A stretch of 64,000 bases of DNA from Gloeopeniophorella convolvens (Eukaryota; Basidiomycota; Agaricomycetes; Russulales), in assembly GCA_022496205.1 (NCBI GenBank), contig WTXD01000033.1, forward strand, positions 1 through 64,000, in the 5' to 3' direction. The first letter of the stretch is position 1, and every line of letters starts with the position of its first letter. The notes below the pieces were generated by a model. That model had not been told where the DNA came from. It made no database searches and saw only the letters and a program-made list of their open reading frames with translations. The translations under genes and the position numbers were made by a program. Shown here in pieces: positions 25,345 through 38,152 of the stretch.

Positions 25345-26100
25345 TCACGACTCGTTGCCGCGTCTTCCTTCTCTTGACATGCACCTGCAGAACCGACCGA
25401 CCTGCACTGCTGGCTTTGAACACTCAGAAACGCAACACCTCGTGACGTATTTTTCTCCCAGACACGTTTTCATGCGAAGCAAGGCGGAGAAGCTCGAGGT
25501 AGCGCGGTAAGCGCCGTAGCCCGCGATCGCTCTCCACACTTCTTCCCGCCGGCGGGTGAGTGCAAAATACCTCCAACTCTCTCCAATGAACGATTGGAGT
25601 ATTGGGGCTTCTAGGTTCACGAATTTCCGATAGATGCAGTTCTCGAGATACGGGTTCTTGCGGCAGAAGAGGTTCAGCTGCGTGAGCGACCGTAAGGATC
25701 CGCCGGACTGGTGTAGCGGGCCGTGTCGTAAACCCGAGGCATTGACGCATGCCTTCTGTACACGAGGCAAGTCATGGACAGGCCGTTCTTGCAAAACCTT
25801 GAGCCCAGCATCGCTGGTTCCTTTGGGTGTGATAAGGTGAGGACAGCAGCCGTGCGAGCGCGCTCCCCACCAGGCTGGCGATGGCTGGCCTCGTTGCGCA
25901 GGCGCTGATCGAGGGCACATCCTTGCGGTGCCCCCTCTCGTAACGGGGATATGCCTTGCGTGTGCTGGCTGGCTGCAGCCGCGGTCTTACGGAACGGCTG
26001 TGCCCTGACCCATTGATTCTGTCGGCTGTTGAAGAGCGGAACGTGCGTTAAGACACTCGTGGACACGTTCACGAACAAGTGGATTCACGGTACCTCTTCT
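25345..26100 (-). pseudogene. Possible F-box/LRR-type gene fragment
   Basis: Minus-strand frames contain a leucine-rich stretch (RSLTQLNLFCRKNPYLENC, then FVNLEAPILQSF) resembling the C-terminal part of mushroom F-box-like proteins. I find no F-box, no clear start and no consistent intron chain. It may be a decayed copy or noise. Confidence 0.25.
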
Positions 26101-26458
26101 GAACGCTGTGCAGTGCAGAGCGCGAGGCTCGGTGCCCCCCCTCTCCCCACGCGTGAGCGCTGACCCACGCCGCGCGCCAGACTTGGGCCACCACATGCAG
26201 CTCGTGACGACAGTGCCATGCTGAAGGCCCCGCAGGAGAACGAAATGCCGAGGAACCGCTTCTCCGATTTGATAAGGTGCGGGACGGGGGCTGCCTCGAG
26301 GCCGGCGAGCTGTGAAATCGTGGGCTTGTTGGGCGCGTCGCAGGTCAGGTGCGGATACGTTATCGTGCGCGAGGCGGCACGGATCCTCGGACGTGCGCAA
26401 GCATAAATGGGTGAGTGAGGACGGCATATATCTCTTGTGTCTTTTCCGCACTCGCGAG

Positions 26459-28082
26459 ATGACTTTCAAACTTTCGCTGTTGAGTTTGCTGTTGCTTTCC
26501 TTGGGGACGCACTGTTCCGGCCATGATAGCCACGAGGAAGACCAGATGCCCATGGACTATGTCCGATACCCATATCAGGCGATGTATCCTGGGGACAACG
26601 ATGGTTGGTGTTTAATTACGCTCTGACGTGTATGACGCACTGACATCATTTCCTAGTCACAGCTGACTCAATCTTCTCTGGCATCACGACGTTTGCAAGG
26701 CTGCCTTGGGTCCAGTGCCTGACAAAGGACAAGGATGAGGCGTTCGACATTGCGTTCCTTGGCGCGCCGTTCGTGAGTTGCAAATATGGTCGTGTGAGCG
26801 TGCTTGACGTACGATTCTCGCGCCAATAGGACACGGGCACGTCGTATCGTCCTGGCGCACGCTTCGGGCCCGCTGGTATCCGCGCGGGGTCTCGCCGGTT
26901 GACGCTTTACGGAGGGTACAATGTGCCACTAGAGGTGAATCCATTCCGGTCGGGGCTCAAGGTGGTCGACTGCGGAGACATCCCAGTCACGCCGTACGAC
27001 AACGCATTCGCGATCAAGCAGATCGAAGAGGGCCACCACACGCTGCTGCATCGGACGCCGTTCTCTGCGCTTCCAAACGACTCGCTGACGGGGAAGCCTC
27101 TGGTGCCGCTGGCAAAGGATGGCAAGCACCATCCGCGGGTGATCACGCTCGGCGGGGACCACACGATTGTGCTGCCACTGCTGCGCTCGATCCACTCTGC
27201 GTACGGACCGATTTCGGTGATCCACTTCGACTCGCACCTCGACACGTGGAAGCCAAGCGTGTTTGGCGGAGCACCGAGCGAGCAGGCGGCGATCAACCAC
27301 GGGACGTACTTCTACTGGGCGAGCAGGGAGGGGCTTATTGCCAACGGGAGTTCAATTGCAAGTACTCCTTTCCTTGATTATGTGTCACTGGCGCCATCGG
27401 GGCGCGTGTACGAACTCTGGGATCCTAGTGACGGATTGGTTTGACAGCACGGCGCGATCCGGACGACGTTGTCTGGCCCGGCCGACTATGCAAACGACGA
27501 CGAGTCGGGATTTCAGCGAATCGAGGCGCGCGAGATTGACACCATTGGTGCGTGCGATGGTTATGATGCCCAGGAGGCGGGATGGCCGTGGACGGCGAGG
27601 CTGACAGGACGGGTGACAGGAACGGATGGGATCATAGCGAAGATCCGGGCGACGGTCGGCGACGGGCCGGTCTATCTTTCCATTGATGTGCGTCGGCCGG
27701 CGTCGGTCCGAGCGTGTTTCTGTCCGCTGTCCGCGTGCGCGCTGTCGTTGTCGCTCACACGCTCTTCGCAGATTGACTCGATCGACCCCGCGTTCGCCCC
27801 CGCGACGGGCACACCAGAGACGGGTGGATGGTCGACGCGCGAGTTGCGCACCATCCTCAGAGGCCTCGACGGGCTGCACATCGTGTCAGCCGACATTGTT
27901 GAGGTCGCGCCGGCGTACGACACGAATGCCGAGCTGACGACGATGGCCGCGGCCGACGTGAGTGTCATCACCTCACCGACAAGGTTTGCGGTTCCCACGA
28001 ATTGACGCGGGGTGTTGCACAGGTATTATTCGAGGTGCTGAGCGTGATGGCGAAGACGCCACTGGGGAAGGTCGCGCAGTGA
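26459..28082 (+). CDS. Secreted ureohydrolase (agmatinase/guanidinobutyrase-like)
   Basis: Manganese-dependent hydrolase of the arginase/agmatinase superfamily, which releases urea from a guanidino substrate. It starts with a signal peptide (MTFKLSLLSLLLLSLGTHC), which is unusual for this normally intracellular family. Core motifs are intact: FLGAPFDTG, the metal motif LGGDHTI, VIHFDSHLD, and SIDIDSIDPAFAP, which is split by an intron between its two halves. The C-terminus reads VSADIVEVAPAYD. Introns near 26604, 26773, 27359, 27688 and 27958 give GT-AG (one GC-AG-like) junctions that keep frame. The stop is TGA 28080-28082. The set DSHLD/DIDSIDPA fits agmatinase-type rather than arginase. 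Substrate specificity cannot be read from the sequence. Confidence 0.9.
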
Positions 28083-28738
28083 GCGAATGGAGAGGAGAGT
28101 TCCCATGTGGCGGAGGTTGTCCGTTGTTCTGGCAAGTGATGTTGCGCGATGGTTGTCGTGTGTTTCGCAGAGATTTGTGCCGAAATGAGAGCTCATATAG
28201 CTTAAAGGAGAGATTGGTTGGTTGTTACACTGCCCCTGGGCGCCAGCTGAAAGAAGTCGGTACCGATTTGTGGGGAATTGGTCCAAGGCAACTCTCCGAT
28301 CTTGTTCTTTCGCCAGGCCCAGTTCATGTTAGCCGCCCTCGCCGTACAGTCACTTGACCGCTTCGCGCTTCCCCTCCTCGCCCTTTCCCCTTCTTTCTTC
28401 CCTTTGCCGCTCGCCGCCTCATCTTTTCATCCCACCAACACCGCTCTCTACTCGCCGTCCCGCACAGCTTGGTGCACGCGCCAGACTCGTACCTATATCC
28501 CCATTAGTCTCCGCCGACTGCTAGTACTACTACTCACTGCTTCCAAGAAACCACATATAATCCTAGCACGACCCAAGTACGGCCATCACAGTAGCGTCTC
28601 TTTCCTCACCCACCATCGAGCCCGTCCCGTCTTTTCAGTTCCCGTTGCGCAGGTCAAGTTTCAACCCATCCCGTCCTCCTGCGCAACTACCTCTCCACTC
28701 CCCGTACCTTTTACGACCACACCCGTTCACGAACCGAC
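28083..28738. other. Intergenic, pyrimidine-rich leader of protease gene
   Basis: C/T-rich sequence without a recognisable gene, lying between the ureohydrolase stop and the protease ATG. It is probably promoter and 5' leader. Confidence 0.4.
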
Positions 28739-31532
28739 ATGTCACTCGTCTCTTCAAGAACCTCTTCGGTCTCCCGGTGGAAGGGAAAGGCACGCGCCGT
28801 GCAAAATATCTGGACGCGAGACGAAGGCCCCGGCGGCCTCGACGGCGTCGTTCTTCCTATGAACTTGGTCGGCGCCGGGATGTACGAAGCGTGAGTCTAC
28901 CATCTTAATTTTTTTTTTCATCTCGGTGGGGGCCCTGGGGTGCTGCGCGTTCTGTAGCGTCCCTGACGAGAGTCCCTTGTGCATGCACGCACACCCCACG
29001 CACCCGCTGTTGCCCCAGCTTCTAGAGTTGGTATCGACTTTGCGGCAGTATGGTCATGCCGCAAGATAGATACCTAGACGCTCAGCATGGGCATCCGCGT
29101 TGCGTTTGCACGTGCCAGCATTATGCGTTCATCCGTCGCGGTTTCTGCTCAGCTCGCTTCCCTTTGTCCGCTCGCTACCTTACGTTCCGGCTGGGGATAA
29201 GCCGTACCGCCAGACTCCGGGTTGTGGACGGCGTTCTTTCGCCGTGTCTTGCTTGTTACTGCGATGGAGCTGTGCTGATCCCTACGCGCCTGCTTCTCAG
29301 GGTCTACACCGTCGCCGTCCAGGTGGGTACGAATAACCAAAATTTCTCGCTGCAAGTCGACACGGGCTCGTCTGATCTCGTGAGTCATCATCTCATCGGA
29401 CATCGCGTTTACTAAGTGCACAACTTTACGCAGTGGATTGCATCAACTTCCTGCTCGTCTTCAGCATGCTCTGGCAGCAAGGGGCGCCAGTACGATCCCT
29501 CGGCGTCTGGGGTAAACTCCGGCATTCAGTTCAATATCAACTACCTAGCAGGTGAAGTCATTGGGCCGATATACTGGGACCAGCTGCAGCTTGGCGGGTA
29601 CAGCATTGACAACCAGGCCCTTGGTACGTATCTTCCTCTTTGACCTTCACCTGCTGACCCGTGGTCTGTTCCCACAGCTGCCGCAACTACCGTCAATTCA
29701 GAGCCTTTGGAGCACGAGTTTGATGGCATCCTTGGTCTTGCGCTTCCCCTCAATTCAATAATTGCGCAGACAATCCCCCCCGTAAACGGGAACGGCCGCG
29801 ACGGCGCTGCCTTTGCTTCCAATCTCTTTGGTATCACCCCTGTCGACACAGCGCCGGCGTCTCGTTTTCTTTCGATGTCTCTCTCACGACCTGGATCTGA
29901 TGCCATACCATCTTTGCTTGGTGTCGGACGACATCCCTCAGAAATCGTAAGCGACCCCAGTAAGATCACCTACTCGACACTCGTGCAAGAACGAGAAGGT
30001 ATTCTTTTCTGGGAGGCTGAGGTCCGCACCATTACTGTATACGTCAATGGCACAGCGCTACCCGTCTCGCTCAAGCACTCGCGTTCTGGAAACGTATTCC
30101 CGACTGCGGTGCTCGACTCTGGCGTCCCGGTCATCCTCGCGACGAGTGATATTGCGAACGGGATTTACGGCGCACTCGGAATCGGGCCCGCTGCAGACGG
30201 CAACTGTAAGGTTTCCTCCGTGATGCTACCATCCTGCAGAATGTGGCTCATGGGAAATTTATAGATTATGTTCCCTGCACAACGCCGCTCAATATGACCA
30301 TCACTCTCGATGGCCAATTTGAGATACCGCTACATCCCCTCGACCTCACCACCGAATCGCAGGATGACCCCTCGTCGACGTCCTGTGTCGGGCTCATTCA
30401 GACTGCCAATGGCCAGATGGATACCCTCCCCAATGTCTCTGACATGATCCTCGGCGTCGCCTTCCTCCGAAACGTATATACCGTTATGGCATACGACACT
30501 CCCAACGCGCAAGGTCTCTTCCCAGTTCACGGAAATACCACGCAGACGGTCAGCGACCAGATACACCCACAACTCGGCCTGCTGGGCCTCACAAACCCGA
30601 CCCAGGCCCTTCAGGAATTCAACAACGTACGTGTCCTCAAGCAGCCGCTTTCGTCGAACACTGGTCCTACCGCTCCTTCGGGGAAGGACGTGACGTCGGG
30701 AAGCAAGAAGCTCTCGGTCGGCATTGATGTTCTCCTCGGCCTCGTCGGCATCATCGGCGCCTGCATCGCGCTCTTCGCTCTGCGCTGGTTCCTCGTCAAA
30801 CGGCGCCTGCGGCAGCAAGGTCCGCAGCTCGAAAGCAACTTCGTGGACGACAAGAACGCAGGGGCCGCGGCGCTGGGAGGCTACCAACTCGCGCGGCGCC
30901 GCTCGCGGTCGAGCTCTGATTCAGCGCCCGTACGCAAGTCGCCCGGGATTAGCATCACGGCGAACAGCGCGAACACGTACATCGGCGACGAGCACGGGCT
31001 GAACGAGTTTGGGCTGCGCAAGCCGAAGGACCCCGCGGAGCAGGATCACGAGCGGCAGGTGTCGTACCTCAACCTCGACCCGGGCGACTCGTCCATCGGG
31101 TGGCGCGACACGCTCGTCGGCGACCCCGTCGACTTCCCCCAGCCCGAGCCCAAGCCAGTTCCTACGCCCGAGCCAGCGGACGCGTCTACACCCACGTCGG
31201 CCCCGACACATCGACACACCGCGAGCGACGTAGGTGCAGCTGCGGATGGGCCGGGCGCGGCGGAGCCGCTGCTCGCCCACGTTCGGGATGACTCGGGCGA
31301 CGCGGACCTCGCGGAGTTCGGGCTCGGCGCGGGGCTGCGCACGAGCATGGCGGGCATCGGTACGGCCGCACGCAGCCCGCGCATCCGCGCGCGGCACGGG
31401 AGCAGCGGCGGCAGCGGGACGTCGCCCGTGAGCTCGCGCTTCCCGAGCATGAGCATGAGCGTCGGCGAGCGTATGAGCGCGTACTCTGTCGCGGAGGAGG
31501 CTGTGGCGAAGGCGCCGCCGCCGTCGTCATGA
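28739..31532 (+). CDS. Membrane-anchored aspartic protease (pepsin family A1)
   Basis: Exon 1 (28739-28890, MSLVSSRTSS...) leads through a long 410-nt intron to exon 2 (29301-29379) with the first catalytic motif LQVDTGSSDL; TGG of exon 3 completes DLW. The flap region follows (GPIYWDQLQLGGYSI), then the second catalytic Asp in VLDSGVPVILA, where the usual Ser/Thr after DSG is Val. A Ser-rich spacer is followed by one membrane helix (LLGLVGIIGACIALFALRWF) and a 230-residue cytosolic, low-complexity Ser/Pro/Gly tail. Introns 30206-30264 and three earlier ones keep frame. Exon 1 has no signal peptide, which is odd for a secretory protease, so the true start may be elsewhere. The family call is secure. 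Confidence 0.88.
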
Positions 31533-32205
31533 CGTATTCTCTCTCCTTTTTCCCTCTCTTTTGTCCTGGATTCTTACGCTCTCGTTCACCATCTTGCTTC
31601 GTGTTATGTTTTCGCTTTTCACTGTCTTTTTCTGAATTGTTTGGGGCGCGTCGGCGAGGCGCGAGCCGCCGCTACGCACCGGTGCATCGACACCGTCATT
31701 CTTTCTGCTTCGCTTCGTTCTTGCTATCGCTTTCCTTCTCTCTCTCTCTCTCTCGTTTGATGGACTGGCATTCTGCGTATGCGGCCGCGTGCGCAGTGGA
31801 CTCTGGGGATTTGCCTGCTATCCGATTGATTATATACCATCTTAGTAGGCCATGTGTTACTTAATGTACGAGCTAGTTCTGGTAGTGATTGGAATCAACA
31901 ACTAAAAACGGCATGCGAGGGGTATAGCTTATAGAGTTGTCTCTTGCGCCCGGCCTGGAATTTGTTGTCCTCGGCGGATATGAAGACGCGAGGGTTGTTT
32001 TGCTTGGCGTTGCAGCCGACAAGCGGTGAGCGCTTGAGACTCCTAAGACCCCTGGTGCTTACGTACGCTGGCGTTCATCATCATGACTAATGCACGCATT
32101 GTAAGCGAGTCAGAGACTCTGGGACTCTGACAGCCCTCATGATCGTGACTGAACTTGGGTGAGCAATCCACCTCTCGTATTTTGGTCAAAGGTTGGTAGA
32201 TAAGT
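31533..32205. other. Intergenic, convergent 3' ends
   Basis: Region between the protease (plus) and the carboxylesterase (minus). It holds T/C-rich sequence and a short CT microsatellite at about 31738-31756. No gene is seen. Confidence 0.4.
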
Positions 32206-34582
32206 CTAGCCGTAATACGTGAACGGCAAATCCAAGAAATTGCACTGGGCTTCTTCCTCAAACGCCGTTATCACAGGGCGAATATTCATGAGTCGGATAA
32301 ATTTGTCGTTCCTTGCCGAAAGAGGGTCCCACGATGCAACGCTGCGGACAGTTTGAAGGGTGTTGGTGTAGCCACGTGCCTCAAGCCAGCTCTGCGACGG
32401 GTTGGGGTCGTGAGTGCGGATAAAGGAGACCCACGTGTCCTGCGCAAACTGGGAGAACGGCAAGTCGTTCTCGTCGCGGAAGGGTAGTGAAAACTGGCCC
32501 AGGGTGCCCCACACGAAATACAGTTCGCCAGAGTGGCATCTGGTCCCGCGAATATTGAGCGAATGGAAGCTGAGAAGGGTGTGAGCTTACTTGAAGTATT
32601 CCTGAGAAGGGTCCCCGTGGGGATGTGTTGCCGTGATCGGCGCGTCGCAGACCGGTGCGTTTGGGTCAAACCCCGGGGTCTGATACGACCTGTCGAACTG
32701 GTACATCCAAAGCTTTGGGAAGACGTTGTGCTTGACTGCGGAAAGCCCTGCAGCTTGGTCGAGGCAGCGGAACTCGACATCGGTCGTGATGCGGGCGGTG
32801 ACATTGAAGATGTTTAAGGTCGTGTTCGTGCCCGATGGAACCTGGAACAAACCAGAAGACTGAACGGCGGTCGCGGAAGGACTCGACCTAGACGCCACGA
32901 TATGATTCAGCAGACAGAGACAAAGGGACTCAAAGGCTTACAAGACGGAGGCGATGTTACTTGTAACGTTCGTTGTAGACGGATAACCAATGAACGCAGC
33001 ACCGTCGTCACGCATGAAGCCCATCATGACGGGAACCTTCGCTACTGGGCTCGTGCCATCGACAGGCAGCTGCTTAGATGTAACATATGTGCCGTCTATG
33101 ACAATAAACCTATCGTGCTCAGGTCAATATAAGCTCGTATAGGTTCAGGATGGCTGACCTTGCCACAGTTGGGAGATTTACCAAGGTATTCGGGTCAACC
33201 GCTCTCAAACAAGTGGGCACATCCGCAGGGTCGGTTTTGTTGCAGCCAGTGGCGGAGAGAATACCGTTGACAGCAGCAGTTTGGAGTTGAGGAATGGTAT
33301 AGTACAGAGAATACGTCGTCGCGTAGTTTTCGCCAGCAAGGTTGCTCATAGGGACTGCAGCAGAGAATTTGCCAATGGCTTTCGGCGACGCCAGAAGAGC
33401 GCGGGTGGCAGCCGCACCAGCGGACTGGCCCATGATGGTGACTTTACTGGGATCACCGCCAAAGGTAGAGATGTACTTTTGTACCCAGTCGAGGGCGACC
33501 GTCATGTCTCCGATACCGAAATTTCCGTTTGTAACGCCGTCCTCCAGAGCAAGGAACCCCAAGGTCGACAGACGATAGTTGATATCGACAACGACGATAT
33601 CCCCACGCGAGGCGATATTGCCGCCGTCAAAGGTGCCATCATTAGCAGTGCCACCCGTGAAGGCACCACCGTGGATGTGGAATAGCACCGGCTTCAGCTG
33701 GGACGACGGGGTGTTTGCCTTGGGGATAAAGGGGGTGAAGATGTTGAGGAAGAGGCAGTCTTCGCTCCCACTGCCGCCGGCTTGCACGCATTGTGAGCCA
33801 TAGTCCGTGGCGTTGAAGATCTTTTGAGCACCGGAGTACAGAGTAGAGTAAGTGAAGCGCTGAGGCGCATTCGCATACGGGAGGCCGAGGAAACGGAAGG
33901 AAAGGTGATCGCGATATCTACAGAAATCTAGGTTTCTGATGACAGAATCAGAGAACAACTACGCACCCTGTCACCGTCAAGTCTTTGGCAGCAACTGTAA
34001 CCTCCCATTTACTGCTTTTGTCCTATTGAAGTAGATGGTTATCACTGTGCTAACGCAGCAGTAAACCCGGAAGCTCACTTGATTGCTTGCAGGGCGGAAA
34101 GGTGCACTCTGCGAACAGAGACCTGGAAGGATCCGATCGCAAGACGATGGACTGACGTGGCCCCCTTTCGTGATTGTCTGACAGATGCCATGCGATGCCG
34201 ACGCCACCCAAAACTGCTGGTCACTAGGGTACTTCCCGTCGAAGGCGAGATATGACAAGAGCAAGGAAAAGTCGCTGGTAAAGTGAGTACCAGTGATAGG
34301 CAGGAGGGTCTCGCTCAGGGAAGCGCACGCCGCGACCGCCGCCTTGTTGCTGCGAGGTTCGACGAGGATCGAACTAGCATGATCAGCAGCACTGGTCCCT
34401 ACGAGGAACAGCAAGATCAGTGGGCACGTCATGAGATCCAGAGCTCCGCGAAAACACGCACAGTTCAGGTCATTTTGGTACAAAAAGGACAATGAACTAT
34501 CGAGTGAAGCTGTGGTAGGGATGGCTTTGACGTTAAGGGCCATGAAGAGCCCAACGCTTGCAACGAGACCAGCGGCCACCAT
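32206..34582 (-). CDS. Secreted type-B carboxylesterase/lipase
   Basis: Alpha/beta-hydrolase of the carboxylesterase/cholinesterase family. ATG 34580-34582 opens a signal peptide (MVAAGLVASVGLFMALNVKA). An N-terminal extension of about 130 residues with conserved-looking Cys residues precedes the core: LSFRFLGLPYANAPQRF; EDCLFLNIFTP; the oxyanion motif FHIHGGAFTGG; the nucleophile elbow VTIMGQSAGA (Gln where cholinesterases have Glu); and the catalytic-His region HSGELYFVWG. It ends TYYG at the stop 32206-32208. Introns lie near 34450, 34080, 33960, 33150, 32930 and 32560. The order of motifs and the total length fit. Substrate is unknown; secreted fungal members act on esters or lipids. Confidence 0.9.
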
Positions 34583-36213
34583 CTTGAGTGCTTGCTGAGA
34601 GAACGGGGTTGACAGGACAGTAGGCGTATATAAAGAAAGCTCCAACGTACGCGAGTCTTGGCCCTGTGATCACGTTCGGCACAAGTAGAAGTTGGAAGAT
34701 TAGGCTCACCGACATCGTGACGCAACCCCACGGGGAGCTATGACTGAATATTTGTGATTGACGATTCACCAGGTCGATGGTGCCCAATGATAGATAACGG
34801 AGACGTGTGCAAGGCAGCGAGGTTTCCCGACCTGGCCGTATTAACACCGCGGGGAATATTCGGAATACGTGGCGGTTGGTAGGCGGTCTGAGGAGGTAAA
34901 CGAGAACCAAAAGTCAGCAAGTAACGTTCGAAGACGACTGTGCCAGCTGACCGACTAGTGATAGTAACCGAACACTCACATGCACAGGAAGGCCGCGCCT
35001 GGAGCCGTTGTACGTTAGTCGCTGTAGTCACCCCTTCGATCAGCGGAAGGCGTTGTTCCGTTCGTGAGGTGCTGAGCTGCTTCGGCCGGTGATTATTGGT
35101 CGTCGCGAACAAGTAACAGTATGGAACCCCGAAGTCGAGACTCGACCATAGTACGCGTACCGACGTGCGCTTGCAGGGGTGGTGGCGACGGTGGCAGGTG
35201 TGCCGACCGACCCACGGGCACCGGTAGATGGTCGATGATGCATGCTGGGCCGGGGAATGCGATTCGGAAACCGAAAAAGCACGGATGGTGTATGTCTGGT
35301 AGTGAAAGAAAGTCACAGACCTCAAACGGAGTCGGCGGAGCCTAGACATGCATCAGCGTTGCGCCACGGATTTCGCCAGCGAGTACACACTTGCCAGAGA
35401 GAAATAGTATGCATACTGCCATCTCGATTATCTGCACCCCCTAGTACCACCCTGGGCCTGAGCCTCCGCCAACACCCGAGACGAGGAAGCGGGGGATCCG
35501 TTTGTCGTTGGCTCCGATGGCTGCCCGACAATGATCCGCGTGTGGGTGAAGCGCATTTTCCCTCATGGTTGAAGAGTCGTAATGCAGTGCAAGAGACATA
35601 GAAATGGTTCGGCAGGCGACGAGCCTCTATAAGAGTGGGCCTAGCATAGGATAGTTTCTGAATCCGAGGTGAGACTACGTGTCTCGGAGAGAGGAAGTTT
35701 CACGTTCAAGCACTGGCCCATGATCCAACGACAAGCTGGCAGTAACAAAGAGTACATAAGCTTCCCACGCTGTCAAACATGACATCTGACAGGACCTGTC
35801 AACCTTTGTCAACGAGTGACTGTCACATCCTCAAAGATAATCTAAGCGCCCCTCCCCCGACGCATACTACATCAAGCAACATCGCGCCCTCGCGCCCTCC
35901 CTTCCTCTTTTGTCTTCCCGGGGCCCGACTCCACTAGCACATGGAGAAGCCATGAAACAGGTACACCTCCCCTCCTTCGTTTTCTGACAGCTGTCTTTCG
36001 ATTTAGCTCAAGCTAGAAGACTTCCTGTCCCTGTCGTGAACGCCAAGTCAGTAGCATCCCGACATCCGTCCTGACGGCCGGAAAACACGGACCAAGACGA
36101 ATATGTCTTGATGCATCGCAGGAGGCAGAATGAGACGCCTCCTCTGTGGTGAGTTATCTTATAAGCTGAAAGCTTTTGACGATGCTGATCATCATCCTCA
36201 CTCATTCCAGCCC
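34583..36213. other. Intergenic
   Basis: Minus-strand frames 34738-35349 (203 codons) and overlapping plus frames lack domains or sensible splice structure. I treat the stretch as non-coding between two divergently transcribed genes. Confidence 0.3.
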
Positions 36214-37876
36214 ATGGTTCGCAAGGCTGCGCCCGCCGAGTCACCTCTCCCTTCGCTGTCTCCATCGCCGTCGCCGGCATTGCAGACTGCGTGCGCTGCG
36301 CCACCGCCATCACCTGCGCTGTGGTCTACTCTTACTGCGCCGGATTCTCCAGGTGTCCCGCCGGATCTTGTGGTGCTAGAGTCATCGACTGGCCGCCTCG
36401 TTCTTTATCCGGAGCGCAAGGATGCCATATTCTCCAAGGTAAAAGAAGAGCTCGACGAAGCGCCGTTCATCGTGTCGTTCGTTGGAGAGGGCCGCCCTCT
36501 CAGAGCAGTGTGCTAGTGAGTTACAGCCATATTCCCCGCATCTCTCCTCTGACGTGCAACATTTCGACAGTCCAGCATGGCCCAATGGCGAGCTTGTCCC
36601 AGTCAACGCGCTGGCGGATTACTACCGCCAGTATGAATGGGAGATGCCGTTTTGCTTCTGCAAGATCCGCACTGGTTTTTACCACCCCGTTCGATTCTAT
36701 ATCCCATCAGGCCTCGAGAGCCAGAACTACGGACGCCCTTCGCTGGTCTGCCCTCGTGGGAAATGCCCATACTGGAGTAAGTGGTTTCGCGTTGGTCTAT
36801 TTGCCGGTCTTAACTTCTGTCGATAGTCGATCTCCCTGAGCTTCGCGCTCGCCTTCAGCAACTCCCGTGGAAGATATATGATCTCCGTGATAGTAAGACA
36901 TGTACTAAATATATTTCGGTCATTGCTGACTTGGCGCCGTATTGTAGATCCTCTGCCCGCCTCGTATGGGATCACGACGCCGACGCCTCGCTCTACTCAG
37001 AGTCGTGTGGGCACGTCTGAGACACCCACTAAAAAGACCAGTGAGTGAGATGTACGATACTTAGATATTCTCAGACTAACACATTCAAATCTAGTCGCTC
37101 GGTCGCCCCTTCTTCGTCGTCTCATGCCTTTGAAGGGCATAGACACGTCTAACCCAGCTGCGAAAGAGGAAACGCCTCCGCCTCTGTTTCCTCCCTCTTC
37201 AACTCTCGAGGCTCCCAAAGCCGTGGTTACCCAGACGCTCTCGGACTCGGGAACGCCTCACTCGCAGGCTACACTCGAGCGTGTGGACAGTTGGCCGCCC
37301 CCACCCTCAACGCAAGTACCACGCAAGGACGTGAGTGAGTAACAACTTTGATTAGTAGCTACTTTACTTCAATTACTGACAAATACCTTAGTATACATCA
37401 CGGATTCCTCTGAGGACTCTGACATGTTCCTCATAGACGATAACGAAAGGAAGCCGAACGTGAGCGCGAGGCTTTGGCAGGAAAATCTTGAGGCCCTGTT
37501 GGCTCCTCTCAAGTATGAGGACTGTCAGGCCCTGATCCTCAAGATCCTCGACCCCGAGAGTCCCGGGCTGGCCCTGGAGGACTTTGTTCGCGCGGTTGCG
37601 AAGTGCCCGCAGTGCAACCTCCTCATGGCTTCATGCCTTCTGCGTGACCATGACTGCGTGTCAAGGTATGAGTCCCCCATCCCGGTCATTCCAGTGGGGC
37701 GTCCGCGTGGCCCTAAGAAGCGGCGCATTTCACTTGCGTCGCACTCCACTGTCGCACGCGAGAAAGCCGAAGCTGCAAAGCGAGCGGCGAAAGGCAAGGC
37801 GCGGGCGAGTCCAAAGGGACGCGCAGCTACTTCGAAGGCAAACGCGCGCGCGGGTCCAAGTTCGACCAGGATTTGA
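36214..37876 (+). CDS. GRF-like zinc-finger protein, hypothetical
   Basis: Six-exon gene of about 450 residues. A Pro/Ser-rich N-terminus leads to a Cys-rich module: FCFCKIRTGFYHP, then about 12 residues on QNYGRPSLVCPRGKCPYW. The C-x-C, (N)YGRP, C and C-x-Y-W pattern resembles the GRF zinc finger of nucleic-acid-binding proteins. A long Pro/Ser/Thr-rich linker follows, then a second small Cys/His cluster (KCPQCNLLMASCLLRDHDC) and a strongly basic Lys/Arg/Ala tail suited to nuclear or nucleic-acid contact. Introns at 36516, 36780, 36894, 37040 and 37332 have GT-AG ends and preserve frame. The start at 36214 directly follows a CAG. The biological role is unknown; the GRF assignment is by pattern only. 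Confidence 0.65.
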
Positions 37877-38152
37877 GTTGATCCCCCACGCGTCTTCGTC
37901 TCGTTACTCTCGGAGGACGAGTCGAAGCAAAATTGAGCTCTCCCGCTCGTTACTATTATAGAGCTGTGGTATGAGCCTATATACCTTGCTACCAGTCTTG
38001 TCCTATGTTCACCTTACTTAGATGTCGTGCTTCCTCTTGTCTTAGCCTATGTCCCCACATTTGATAGGTTCTTTCTGTTTTAAACTACTGGCAGTGCTTA
38101 CTTCTGCTGAAGAATACACGGGTTTATCAGCCAACTATGATATTCGTGTGGG

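Noticed and set aside
34738..35349. 203-codon minus-strand ORF
   Set aside because: No recognisable motif; overlaps other open frames; no introns in a genome where genes of this size usually have several.
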